Below, piece after piece: positions 51,369 through 59,608 of a stretch of DNA of 64,000 nucleotides. Numbering within the stretch: the stretch's first letter is position 1; each line of letters starts with the position of its first letter. The notes beneath the pieces were generated by a model. The model searched no databases, was not told the DNA's origin, and saw nothing but the letters and a program-made list of their open reading frames with translations. Origin of the DNA: Rhodocista pekingensis (lineage in GTDB: Bacteria; Pseudomonadota; Alphaproteobacteria; Azospirillales; Azospirillaceae); contig NZ_JBHTCM010000008.1 in the NCBI RefSeq assembly GCF_042665545.1, forward strand, positions 14,382 through 78,381, in the 5' to 3' direction. The position numbers were made by a program, and so were the translations under genes.

Positions 51369-53066
51369 TCAGCCGCGCGCCGCCTGCGCCTTCTCCCGGA
51401 GCTGGGACAGGGTGGTGCGGGTGCTGATGCGGTCGGGGTCCATGCGCAGCTCGATCACCGCGGCGCGGCCGCTCGCCCGGGCCGCCTCGAAGGCAGGGGC
51501 GAACTCCTCCGTCCGCGATACGGCAGCCCCGAAGGCGCCATAGGCCCGCGCCAGCGCCGCGAAGTCGGGATTGGTCAGGTCGGTGGCGCTGACCCGGCCG
51601 GGGAATCGGGTCTCCTGGTGCATGCGGATGGTGCCGTACATGCCGTTGTTGAAGACCAGGATCACGGGCTTGGCGCCATGGTGCAGGGCCGTCGCCAGCT
51701 CCTGCCCCGTCATCGTGAAGCCGCCGTCCCCGACCAGGCAGAGAGCCAGCCGCTCCGGCCGCAGCAGCGACGCCGCCACCGCCGCCGGGACGCCGTAGCC
51801 CATGGCGCCGCAGGTGGGGCCGAGCTGCCGGCCGGGCCGTCTGTAGCGCAGGAAGCGGTGGCCCCAGCCGGAGAAATTGCCGGCATCGTTCGTCACCACC
51901 GCGTCGGCCGGCAGCCGCTCGCGCAGCCAGGTGAAGACCCGGCCCAGGTCCAGATCGCCGCCATAGGCGGGTGGCTCCTGCCAGGCCAGGAACTCGGCCC
52001 GCGCCGCCTCCCGCCAGCCGCTCCAGGGCCGCAGCGCGGGGGCGGGCAGCGCGGCTGCTGCGGCGGCAAAGGCCGCCGTGCCGGAAAGGACGGCAAGGTC
52101 CGGCTGGTAGACCCGGCCCAGCTCCTCCGGGTCGGGGTGGACATGGATCAGCGTGGCCGCCGCCCGCGGCGGTGCCGGCAGGGTGTAGCCCTGCGTCGGG
52201 ATCTCGCCCAGCCGGGTGCCCACGGCCAGCAGCAGGTCCGCCTGCCGCAGCCGCTCCACCAGCGCCGGGCTGGGGCCGGTGCCCAGATCGCCGACATAGC
52301 AGGGGCTGTCGTTCGCCATCACGTCCTGCCGCCGGAAGGAGCAGGCGACCGGCAGGTCCCAGGCTTCCGCGAAGGCGCGCAGGCGGGTGCAGGCCGGATC
52401 GTCCCAGCCGCTGCCGCCCACCAGCATGAGCGGGCGCTCGGCTTCGGCCAGCAGGGCCGCCATCCGCTCCAGCGCGGCCGGATCGGGATGCGGCTGCACG
52501 GGCAGGGCCCGCGGCAGGTCGGCGACGGCGGCGCGCTCCCGCAGCATGTCCTCCGGCAGGGCCAGCACCACCGGGCCGGGCCGGCCGGAGGTGGCGGTGC
52601 GGAAGGCCCGTGCCAGATATTCGGGGATGCGGTCGGCGCGGTCGATCTGGGCGACCCATTTCGCCACCGGGCCGAACATGCGGCGGTAGTCGATCTCCTG
52701 GAACGCCTCGCGGTCGGCCTGGTCGCGGGCCACCTGTCCGACCAGCAGGATCAGCGGCGTGCTGTCCTGCATCGCCGCATGCACGCCGATCGCGGCGTTG
52801 CAGGCACCGGGGCCGCGGGTGACCATGCAGAGGCCCGGCCGGCCCGTCAGCTTGCCGTAGGCTTCGGCCATGAAGGCGGCCCCGCCTTCCTGCCGGCAGG
52901 TGACCAGACGCAGTTCCGGCCGGTCCACGGCGGCGTCCAGCACCTCCAGATAGCTTTCGCCGGCCACGCAGAAGGCCATGTCGGCGCCGTGGCCGACCAG
53001 CGCATCGACCAGGAGACGCCCACCGCTACGGGCCGGCGGAAGGGGAGCGGGGGAGATCTGGGCCAT
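51369..53066 (-). CDS. Thiamine diphosphate-dependent enzyme, acetolactate synthase-like
   Basis: A 565-residue three-domain ThDP enzyme. The catalytic Glu is in TCRQEGGAAFMAEAYGKLTG. VTRGPGACNAAIGVHAAMQDSTPLILLVGQV continues the PYR domain, a central domain follows, and the PP domain has GDGGFTMTGQELATALHHGAKPVILVFNNGMYGTI, with the Mg-binding GDG...NN. Relatives include acetolactate synthase large subunits, but no small subunit (ilvN) is adjacent and several branches share this outline (benzoylformate decarboxylase, sulfoacetaldehyde acetyltransferase). The exact reaction is not assigned. The ATG at 53066 begins at MAQISPAPLPP. Confidence 0.88.
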   Translation of the reverse strand: MAQISPAPLPPARSGGRLLVDALVGHGADMAFCVAGESYLEVLDAAVDRPELRLVTCRQEGGAAFMAEAYGKLTGRPGLCMVTRGPGACNAAIGVHAAMQDSTPLILLVGQVARDQADREAFQEIDYRRMFGPVAKWVAQIDRADRIPEYLARAFRTATSGRPGPVVLALPEDMLRERAAVADLPRALPVQPHPDPAALERMAALLAEAERPLMLVGGSGWDDPACTRLRAFAEAWDLPVACSFRRQDVMANDSPCYVGDLGTGPSPALVERLRQADLLLAVGTRLGEIPTQGYTLPAPPRAAATLIHVHPDPEELGRVYQPDLAVLSGTAAFAAAAAALPAPALRPWSGWREAARAEFLAWQEPPAYGGDLDLGRVFTWLRERLPADAVVTNDAGNFSGWGHRFLRYRRPGRQLGPTCGAMGYGVPAAVAASLLRPERLALCLVGDGGFTMTGQELATALHHGAKPVILVFNNGMYGTIRMHQETRFPGRVSATDLTNPDFAALARAYGAFGAAVSRTEEFAPAFEAARASGRAAVIELRMDPDRISTRTTLSQLREKAQAARG

Positions 53067-53264
53067 GGCGGGTTCGACCGGATGGTTGGACCGGCAGGCA
53101 GTAGACGCGGCGGTCCGGGCGCCTGTCAACGCGGGGCGGTGGCCCCCGGACGGCCCCGGACGTAAGGTCCCAGGGGCCGCCGCGGCGCGTTCCATGGCCC
53201 TTGCAAACGCCGGGGGGCGGGGTTATCTGCCAAGCGCTGTCGCTGGCTTGAAGGGTTCCCCGCC

Positions 53265-53492
53265 ATGGCACTCACCCGCGATCAGGTCTACGAGATCTGC
53301 GGTCGCATGGACGACCTGCGTGTCGCCAACATCATCGGCACGGGCGCTTCCGAGCAGGAACTGATGGAGGCGCGGACCTGGCTGGCCGCCGACGACATGC
53401 TGGGCCAGGACCTCCAGCGCATGCCCTCGGGCCGCGTGGCCCGGCTGGTCGAGCTGCTGCGCGCCGACGAACCCGACTGGGACGACCGCTGA
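53265..53492 (+). CDS. Hypothetical protein, 75 residues
   Basis: A short acidic protein, MALTRDQVYEICGRMDDLRVANIIGTGASEQELMEARTWLAADDMLG..., ending RADEPDWDDR. It is mostly helical with no signal or membrane segment. GAAGGG precedes the ATG. I do not recognise a family. Small proteins of this shape are common in Rhodospirillales, but I cannot name one. It is divergent from the ThDP enzyme and convergent with the TRAP permease. Confidence 0.7.
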   Translation: MALTRDQVYEICGRMDDLRVANIIGTGASEQELMEARTWLAADDMLGQDLQRMPSGRVARLVELLRADEPDWDDR

Positions 53493-53522
53493 GCGCCGTC
53501 CGGACGCCGGCGGATCGATGCC

Positions 53523-55115
53523 TCAAGGGCCGGGCGGCCGTCCGCTGCCGAACAGGTTCTCGAACTCCGGTCCCCAGGGCTGACGGGGGGACTGCCGGGG
53601 CGATGGCCGACCCTCGGACCCGAACAGGTTTTCGAACTCCTGGCTGCGCGGTTCCATCGGAGCTGCCGGCGTCGCGGGTGCCGCTCCATGGGCTTCCGTG
53701 CCGCCTGCCGGCACGGCGGGACCGGCGGCGAACAGGCGCTCCGGCAGCCAGGTGCCCAGGGCCGGCACGGCCATCAGCAGGCCGACGCACAGCACCTGGA
53801 TTCCCACGAAGGGCAGCACCCCGCGGTAGATGTCCAGGGTGCTGACCAGCCGTCCCGCCACCCCGCGCAGATAGAACAGGGCGAAGCCGAAGGGCGGGGT
53901 CAGGAAGCTGGTCTGGAGATTGACCCCCATCATCACGCCCAGCCAGAGCGGATCGACCCCCAGCCGGATCAGGACGGGGGCCGTGATCGGCACGACGATG
54001 AAGATGATCTCGAACGTGTCGAGGAAGAACCCGAGCACGAACATCAGCGCCATCACCAGCAGCAGGGCGCCCCACTTGCCGCCCGGCATGGCGGACAGCA
54101 CGTCCTCCACGATCCGCTCCCCGCCCAGCCCGCGGAAGACAAGGCTGAAGACCGACGCGCCCATCAGGATGACGAACACCATGGAGCTGATGGTGAGGGT
54201 GGAGCGCATCACCTCCCGCAGCACGCCCAGGTCCAGCCGCCGGTTGGCGGCGGCCAGCGCCATGGCGCCGACAGCACCGACGCTGGCCGATTCGGTGGGG
54301 GAGGCGATGCCGGCCAGGATCGAGCCCAGCACCGCCAGGATCAGCAGCAGCGGCGGCGCCAGCGCCAGCAGCACCTTCCGGGGCAACCGGCGGCGGTCGG
54401 CGGCATCCAGGGGCAGGGCCGGGCAGGCCGCCGGGTTCACCACCGCCTGCACGACCACCCAGCCGACATAGAGTCCCGCCAGCAGCAGCCCCGGCAGCAG
54501 CGCGCCGGCGAAGAGCTGCCCGACGGAGACAGGCTCTGGCGCGAAGTTCCCCAACGCAAGCTGCGCCGTCTGGTTGGCACCCTGCAACATGTCGCCCATG
54601 AAGATCAGCACGGTGGAGGGCGGGATGATCTGCCCCAGCGTGCCCGAGGCGCAGATGACGCCGGCCGACAGCTTCGGGTCGTAGCCCGCCCGCGCCATCG
54701 CCGGCAGGCTGAGCAGCCCCATGGTGACGACCGTGGCGCCGACGATGCCGGTGGAGGCGGCCAGCAGGGTGCCGACCAGCACGACGGAGATGCCGAGCCC
54801 GCCGCGCAGACGTCCGAACAGTTCGCCCATGGTGGTGAGCAGCGTCTCCGCCAGCCGGGATCGCTCCAGCATCACCCCCATGAAGACGAACAGCGGCACC
54901 GCCACCAGCACCTCGTTCACCATGGTGCCGAAATAGCGTGACGCCAGCCCCGTCAGCAGCGCCGGATCGAACACCCCCAGGTCATGCCCGATCCAGGCGA
55001 ACAGCAGCGCGGTCCCGGCCAGGGTGAAGGCCACCGGGTAGCCCGCCAGCACCGCCACGAGCGTGCAGAGGAACATCAGAAGGGCGAGCAGTTCGCCGAG
55101 CAGGACAGGCTGCAT
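53523..55115 (-). CDS. dctM: TRAP transporter large permease (DctM)
   Basis: A 530-residue inner-membrane protein with about twelve to thirteen hydrophobic segments. GYPVAFTLAGTALLFAWIG, VPLFVFMGVMLERSRLAETLL, GTLLAASTGIVGATVVTMGLLSLPAM and SGTLGQIIPPSTVLIFMGD are DctM signatures. It couples uptake of organic acids or similar solutes to a sodium gradient. The C-terminal 60 residues form a soluble Pro/Gly-rich tail carrying EFENLFGS twice, which is unusual for DctM. dctQ starts it off 12 bases upstream; no dctP solute-binding gene is in the window. Confidence 0.92.
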   Translation of the reverse strand: MQPVLLGELLALLMFLCTLVAVLAGYPVAFTLAGTALLFAWIGHDLGVFDPALLTGLASRYFGTMVNEVLVAVPLFVFMGVMLERSRLAETLLTTMGELFGRLRGGLGISVVLVGTLLAASTGIVGATVVTMGLLSLPAMARAGYDPKLSAGVICASGTLGQIIPPSTVLIFMGDMLQGANQTAQLALGNFAPEPVSVGQLFAGALLPGLLLAGLYVGWVVVQAVVNPAACPALPLDAADRRRLPRKVLLALAPPLLLILAVLGSILAGIASPTESASVGAVGAMALAAANRRLDLGVLREVMRSTLTISSMVFVILMGASVFSLVFRGLGGERIVEDVLSAMPGGKWGALLLVMALMFVLGFFLDTFEIIFIVVPITAPVLIRLGVDPLWLGVMMGVNLQTSFLTPPFGFALFYLRGVAGRLVSTLDIYRGVLPFVGIQVLCVGLLMAVPALGTWLPERLFAAGPAVPAGGTEAHGAAPATPAAPMEPRSQEFENLFGSEGRPSPRQSPRQPWGPEFENLFGSGRPPGP

Positions 55116-55127
55116 CGTCGCTCCGGC

Positions 55128-55664
55128 TCAGTCCGTGCCGGCGTGCGGCGTGTAGCGCGCATCGCCGGCGAGGTAGAGGGCGCGGCGGGCGATCAGCGCT
55201 AGCCCCTGGAGGCCCAGCAGCAGGCAGAACGCCCAGACGGCGGACTTCAGCAGGAAGTAGCCCGGCAGCCCGCCCGTCTGCTGCGAGGACTCGCGGATGG
55301 CCCAGCTCTGGCCGATGAAGGGGGTGCTCTCCCAGGCCAGGACCGCCAGCCACGGCAGCAGGAAGACCAGGGTGCCCGTGATGTCGATCCAGGCCCGGCG
55401 GCGGCCATCGGCACGGCCATAGAAGACATCGACCCGGACATGGCCGTTGTGCAGCAGCGTGTAGCCGGCCCCCAGCATGAAGACCAGGGCATGCTGCCAG
55501 ACATACAGCTCCTGCATCCAGACGAAGCCGATGCCGAAGCCGTAGCGCAGCACCACCACGGCGAAGCAGACCAGCACGGTGCCCAGCGTCAGCCAGGACA
55601 GCGCCTCGCCCACCGCGCGGTTCATCGCGTCCACCGCGGCGACGAAGCCGCGCAGCCTGTCCAT
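55128..55664 (-). CDS. dctQ: TRAP transporter small permease (DctQ)
   Basis: A 178-residue membrane protein with four hydrophobic segments, including ALSWLTLGTVLVCFAVVVLRYGFGIGFVWMQELYVWQHALVFMLGAGYTLLHNGHVRVDVFYG, the DctQ pattern of W/E/L before an H-R-V-D-V motif. It partners DctM. GGGAGGCGGGA just upstream sets the start at 55664; the frame upstream of that is read-through. Confidence 0.92.
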   Translation of the reverse strand: MDRLRGFVAAVDAMNRAVGEALSWLTLGTVLVCFAVVVLRYGFGIGFVWMQELYVWQHALVFMLGAGYTLLHNGHVRVDVFYGRADGRRRAWIDITGTLVFLLPWLAVLAWESTPFIGQSWAIRESSQQTGGLPGYFLLKSAVWAFCLLLGLQGLALIARRALYLAGDARYTPHAGTD

Positions 55665-55806
55665 TCCCGCCTCCCGACCGCCCGGACCGCTGCCCGTTGC
55701 CGTACAATTCAACCCCGATCGGGCCCTCCGCCGCAACCGGCACGCACCACCCGCCCGCAGGTCAGTTCGGGCGGATGGTGTCGCGGGATCGCCGTCGGCA
55801 GGCCCG

Positions 55807-57843
55807 TCAGTGGATCTGGCGGGGGATCACCCGGCCGGCGCTGTCCGCCGCCTCCGCCGGGGGAAGGGGGGCGGGATGGTTCTGGCGGACGAAACCGGGC
55901 ACGATGTGCTGCAACAGCGCCAGCAGACGCGGCACGTCGCAGCCGTGGGCGGCGGCCTCCAGCTCGTCCAGCGAGCGGTTGAGGATGCCGAAATCGACCG
56001 CCCGCGGCGAGGCGACAAGAACACCCTCGGCATCGGTGGGGACAGGCGGTTCGGCGGCGTCGAACATCTCTTCGTACAGCTTCTCGCCGGGGCGCAGCCC
56101 GGTGAAGACGATGCGGATGTCCTTCTCCGGCCGCAGCCCCGCCAGCCGGATCATCTGCCGCGCCAGATCCACGATCCGGACCGGCTGGCCCATGTCGAGC
56201 ACGAAGATGCGGCCGCGGCTCTCACGGTGGCGAATGCCGAAGGCGGAGGCCTGGAGCACCAGCTCCACCGCCTCGCGCACGGTCATGAAGAAGCGGCAGA
56301 CGTCGGGATGCGTCACCGTCAGCGGCCCGCCAGCGCGGAGCTGGCGGGTGAACAGCGGCACCACCGATCCGGTCGAGCCCAGCACGTTGCCGAAGCGCAC
56401 CGTCATGAAGCGGGTGGAATGCGCCCGCCCGCTGGTGCCCTGGCCGACGCTGACCTGCCCGCCATTGCCCTGCCCCCCGTTGCCCTGGAGATCCAGGGCC
56501 TGGCAGTAGCTTTCCGCGACCCGTTTCGTGGCGCCCATCACGTTGGTCGGGCTGACCGCCTTGTCGGTGGAGATCAGCACCATGGCGCGGCAGCCGAAGG
56601 CCGTGGCCGCATCGGCCACGTTGCGCGTGCCCATCACATTGGTCAGCACGCCCTCGACCGGGTTCAGCTCCACCATCGGAACATGCTTCAGCGCCGCGGC
56701 ATGGAAGACCAGCTCGGGCGCCTCCTCCCGGAAGATCTGGGTGATGCGTGCGCGGTCGCGCACATCGGCGAGCACGGCGCGGATGGAGAGGTCGGGGAAG
56801 GATTCCCGCATCTCCAGATCGATAGAATAGAGGTTGAACTCCCCGTGATCGACCATGACCAGCCGCTTCGGCCGCAGGCCGGCGATCTGGCGTGTCAGCT
56901 CCGAGCCGATGGTGCCGCCGGCGCCCGTGACCAGCACGACGCGGCCGGTGATCAGATCGCCCATGGCGCCCTTGTCCAGCGCCACCTGCGGGCGGCCCAG
57001 CAGATCCTCGATCTGGATGGGCCTGACGGTCAGGCCGGGGTCGCTCTCCGCGTCCTTGAACTCCGTCAGGTCCGGCAGGCGCGCCAGCATCAGGTTCAGC
57101 GCCTCGCAGCGCTCGACGATCTCACCCAGGTCCACGCCGTTCAGGCGCTGCCGTGGCCGGGTCAGGATCAGCCGCCGCGGCCGGTCGCCGCCCGCCGTCA
57201 GGTCGGCGATCACCTGTGGCAGATCACCCAGCCGGCCCAGCACCTTGACGCCGTGGATCTCGCGGCCGATGCGGCCCCCCTTGTCGTCCAGGATGCCGAC
57301 GACGCGGTAGGCGGCCTCGCGGTCGTTCTGCATGGCGCGGATGAACAGCTCCGCCTCGTCGCCCGCGCCGACCAGCAGTACGGGGATACGGTCGCGGGCG
57401 TTCATCTCCAGGATGCTGGCGATCCGCCGGTCCTTGAGGATGCGGTAGACCAGCCGCGGTCCGCCCAGCATCACCACCAGGACGAACCAGTTGATCACCG
57501 GCATGGACCGGGGCAGCAGCTCCAGGCGCGTGACCAGGAACAGCAGCATCAGGAAGATCAGGATGGTGGCCGTCACCGCCCGCATGATGGCGAGCAGGTC
57601 GCGCAGGCTGGCATAGCGCCAGACTCCGGAATTCATCCCGAAGACGCGGTAGCTGACCGCTGCGATGAAGGTGAAGATCAGGAGGCCCGGCCACAACTCC
57701 GGCAGGAACGCCATGAAGTCGCTGCCCACGCGGAGATAGAGGGACAGAACGAAAGACCCGGCCGCCATCAGGATGTCATGGGCGTAGGCCAGGGTTCGGC
57801 GGTCCGTCAGGGGGATGCGCGCGAACGCCGTCAGCTTGTTCAT
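55807..57843 (-). CDS. CapD-like nucleoside-diphosphate-sugar 4,6-dehydratase, membrane-anchored
   Basis: A 678-residue protein. The N-terminal half has about four membrane helices and a CoA-binding-like Rossmann region (IPVLLVGAGDEAELFIRAMQ). The C-terminal short-chain dehydrogenase domain binds NAD(P) (VLVTGAGGTIGSELTRQIAGL) and has the SMK-type signature STDKAVSPTNVMGATKR found in PglF/WbpM/CapD dehydratases. These make UDP-4-keto-6-deoxy sugars for capsule, O-antigen or glycoprotein sugars. A Gly/Gln-rich insertion (GNGGQGNGGQVSVGQGTSG) lies between YCQALD and RFMTVRFGNVLGS. No other polysaccharide gene is adjacent. Confidence 0.9.
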   Translation of the reverse strand: MNKLTAFARIPLTDRRTLAYAHDILMAAGSFVLSLYLRVGSDFMAFLPELWPGLLIFTFIAAVSYRVFGMNSGVWRYASLRDLLAIMRAVTATILIFLMLLFLVTRLELLPRSMPVINWFVLVVMLGGPRLVYRILKDRRIASILEMNARDRIPVLLVGAGDEAELFIRAMQNDREAAYRVVGILDDKGGRIGREIHGVKVLGRLGDLPQVIADLTAGGDRPRRLILTRPRQRLNGVDLGEIVERCEALNLMLARLPDLTEFKDAESDPGLTVRPIQIEDLLGRPQVALDKGAMGDLITGRVVLVTGAGGTIGSELTRQIAGLRPKRLVMVDHGEFNLYSIDLEMRESFPDLSIRAVLADVRDRARITQIFREEAPELVFHAAALKHVPMVELNPVEGVLTNVMGTRNVADAATAFGCRAMVLISTDKAVSPTNVMGATKRVAESYCQALDLQGNGGQGNGGQVSVGQGTSGRAHSTRFMTVRFGNVLGSTGSVVPLFTRQLRAGGPLTVTHPDVCRFFMTVREAVELVLQASAFGIRHRESRGRIFVLDMGQPVRIVDLARQMIRLAGLRPEKDIRIVFTGLRPGEKLYEEMFDAAEPPVPTDAEGVLVASPRAVDFGILNRSLDELEAAAHGCDVPRLLALLQHIVPGFVRQNHPAPLPPAEAADSAGRVIPRQIH
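56430..56492 (-). repeat. Gly/Gln low-complexity insertion in the CapD-like gene
   Basis: Repeated GGCAATGGNGGNCAG-like units encode GNGGQ twice and a related VGQGTSG stretch. The bases are GC-rich short repeats typical of slippage. The insertion lies inside the catalytic domain but outside the named motifs. Confidence 0.6.
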
Positions 57844-58113
57844 CAGGCTGCCCTTCGCAGTCGTCGCCGATCACCTTCACAGGTCCACCGACGCCGCTTC
57901 TTATCGCTTTGCTTGCCCCTCGCCGACTGACATACACCGGTTCACAGGCCTGCGCCATGGAATTGTGCAGACGCGAGAGAGGCGGAAACTTTCCCCGAAA
58001 GGCTGTGGAAGGCAGCACCGTCCGAGCAGTGTTCCGAGGCCGCAACGGTGCCGGCATCCCCGCGGTTCCGCAGCGGTCTGTGGTATCGGCGGGACGGCCG
58101 CTGCCGGGAACCG

Positions 58114-58884
58114 TCAGAGCTTCAGCGTCAGACTGACGGTTGTGCCCGTTCCGTGCCGGATGTCCAGGTCGGCGCCGAGCTGGGTGGCCAGCGCCTCCAC
58201 CAGCATGGCGGCGGCGTCCGCCTCGGTGTCGAAGCCCGTGGGCAGGGCGCGGCCGTTGTCCGCCACGGTCAGCCGGGCGGCGCCGTCGGCCAGCGACTCC
58301 AGGCTGACCTTCAGCCAGCCGTCCGGAGGATAGGCGTGGGTCAGGCCCTGGCTGACCAGTTCGTTCACGATCAGCCCCAGCGGCATCGCCGAATAGAGGG
58401 AGGTGCTCAGGGCCTGGGCGTCCACCTGCACCTGCACCGGCCGGAGGGTATCTGTCGCGTTGAGGACGGCCGTCTCGCAGACCTCCCTCAGATAGCGGGG
58501 CAGATCCACCTGTGTCTCCGACCGGGTCTCATGGACCTGCCGGTAGAGGATGGCCAGCACCTCCACCCGGTGCATGGTCTGGTCATAGGCAGCGCGGGCG
58601 GCCGGATCGCTGATCCGGTGGTGTTGCAGGCGGAGCAGGCTGATGACGAGCTGAAGGCTGTTCTTGGCGCGGTGCTGCATCTCCCGCAGCGTCGCCTCCT
58701 TCTCGGCCAGGGCGGATTCGAGCTGGCGGCACCGGTCGGCCCAGTCGACCGGGGCCTCCCCGCGCTGCCGTTCCGAAGACGTCTCTTCCGAAGCTTGCCG
58801 CTCCGAAGCCCGGCCTCCGGCGATCCGGTCCCCTCCGTTGTAACCGGCCCGCCCGTCCGCGGGACCACCCGGATCAGTGGCCAT
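58114..58884 (-). CDS. Sensor histidine kinase, HisKA_2/HWE-like, without sensor domain
   Basis: A 256-residue protein. After about 60 unconserved residues comes LEKEATLREMQHRAKNSLQLVISLLRLQHHR, the HisKA_2 dimerisation helix with its phosphorylated His in MQHRAKNSLQ. The ATPase domain is of the HATPase_c_2 type: MPLGLIVNELVSQGLTHAYPPDGWLKVSLE, DNGRALPTGF, LVEALATQLGADLDI and GTGTTVSLTL. No membrane segment or sensor domain is seen. Kinases of this class often feed the PhyR-EcfG general stress response, but no phyR or ecfG is in the window. AGGTGGGA before the ATG supports this start. Confidence 0.86.
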   Translation of the reverse strand: MATDPGGPADGRAGYNGGDRIAGGRASERQASEETSSERQRGEAPVDWADRCRQLESALAEKEATLREMQHRAKNSLQLVISLLRLQHHRISDPAARAAYDQTMHRVEVLAILYRQVHETRSETQVDLPRYLREVCETAVLNATDTLRPVQVQVDAQALSTSLYSAMPLGLIVNELVSQGLTHAYPPDGWLKVSLESLADGAARLTVADNGRALPTGFDTEADAAAMLVEALATQLGADLDIRHGTGTTVSLTLKL

Positions 58885-59040
58885 TCCCACCTGAGCAGAC
58901 CTCGTGTGTCGCGGACGCCCGTCGCATCCGACCGGGGACGTTGTAAGCCCGCACGGCGTTGTCCGAAAATAAGTCTTACGATCTATTCCGCGGGAGATAG
59001 CCACCAGGAAAAGAGGGGCATGGCACCGTGTGCAGTCAAT

Positions 59041-59358
59041 TCAGTCCAGCAGCCAGCCGAGAAGACCCTTTCGTTTCTGGGGTGACTTCGGGGCCGTTTT
59101 TCCGGCTGCGGGGACCCGCGGTCTGCCCTGCACGTACTCGTTCCGGAACCGGTCGAAATCCTCCCGCCGGCCGAACTTGAAGCTGACATGCAGCACCTGG
59201 CTGCGGGCACGGGTGGCGTTGTCCACCCGCTCCTCCATTCCCAGGAACTCGACGGCCCACAATCCCTTGACGTTGGCGCGGATCCAATCCTCGGCCTTGT
59301 CCATCTCGCCGTGGGACTTCAAGGTGAGGGTCGTCTCGAAATCGTAGAACGCCGCCAT
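59041..59358 (-). CDS. Hypothetical protein, 105 residues
   Basis: A small soluble protein starting MAAFYDFETTLTLKSHGEMDKAEDWIRANVKGLWAVEFLGMEERVDNATRARSQVLHVSFKFGRREDFDRFRNEY. The alternation suggests an alpha-beta fold of ferredoxin type, with a helix from MDKAEDWIRANV, and a basic tail (KTAPKSPQKRKGLLGWLLD). No family is recognised. The stop of the upstream 79-residue gene is ten bases before its start, so they form a pair. Confidence 0.72.
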   Translation of the reverse strand: MAAFYDFETTLTLKSHGEMDKAEDWIRANVKGLWAVEFLGMEERVDNATRARSQVLHVSFKFGRREDFDRFRNEYVQGRPRVPAAGKTAPKSPQKRKGLLGWLLD

Positions 59359-59368
59359 CGCCCGTGCC

Positions 59369-59608
59369 TCAGCCGAGAATGTGGGACAGAAGCACCAGCA
59401 GGGCGATGCCGGCCAGCGCACCGAGGATGGGATTCGCCATGGCCCAGTCGAGCACCCGCGTGCCGGCCCCGATCAGATTGTCCAGCGAGGCCGACGGGCC
59501 GGGATCGGGTTCCGGGGCAGGGGCGGGGCCGTCAAGGCGGTTCAATCTGGTCTCGATCCGCTCGAGTCTCGCCGCGATCTCGCGCAGGCGTCCGTCATTC
59601 TCAGCCAT
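59369..59608 (-). CDS. Small membrane-anchored coiled-coil protein, 79 residues
   Basis: An N-terminal heptad region (MAENDGRLREIAARLERIETRLNRLDG), a Pro-rich linker (PAPAPEPDPGPS) and a C-terminal hydrophobic helix (ANPILGALAGIALLVLLSHIL). It looks like a small tail-anchored inner-membrane protein, of unknown role. The start codon overlaps that of the divergent lipoprotein gene by two bases. The gene pairs with the 105-residue gene downstream. Confidence 0.72.
   Translation of the reverse strand: MAENDGRLREIAARLERIETRLNRLDGPAPAPEPDPGPSASLDNLIGAGTRVLDWAMANPILGALAGIALLVLLSHILG

Noticed and set aside
53066..53195. Longer N-terminus for the ThDP enzyme
   Set aside because: The extra residues are unconserved and Arg/Ala/Pro-rich; MAQISPAPLPP at 53066 is the natural start.
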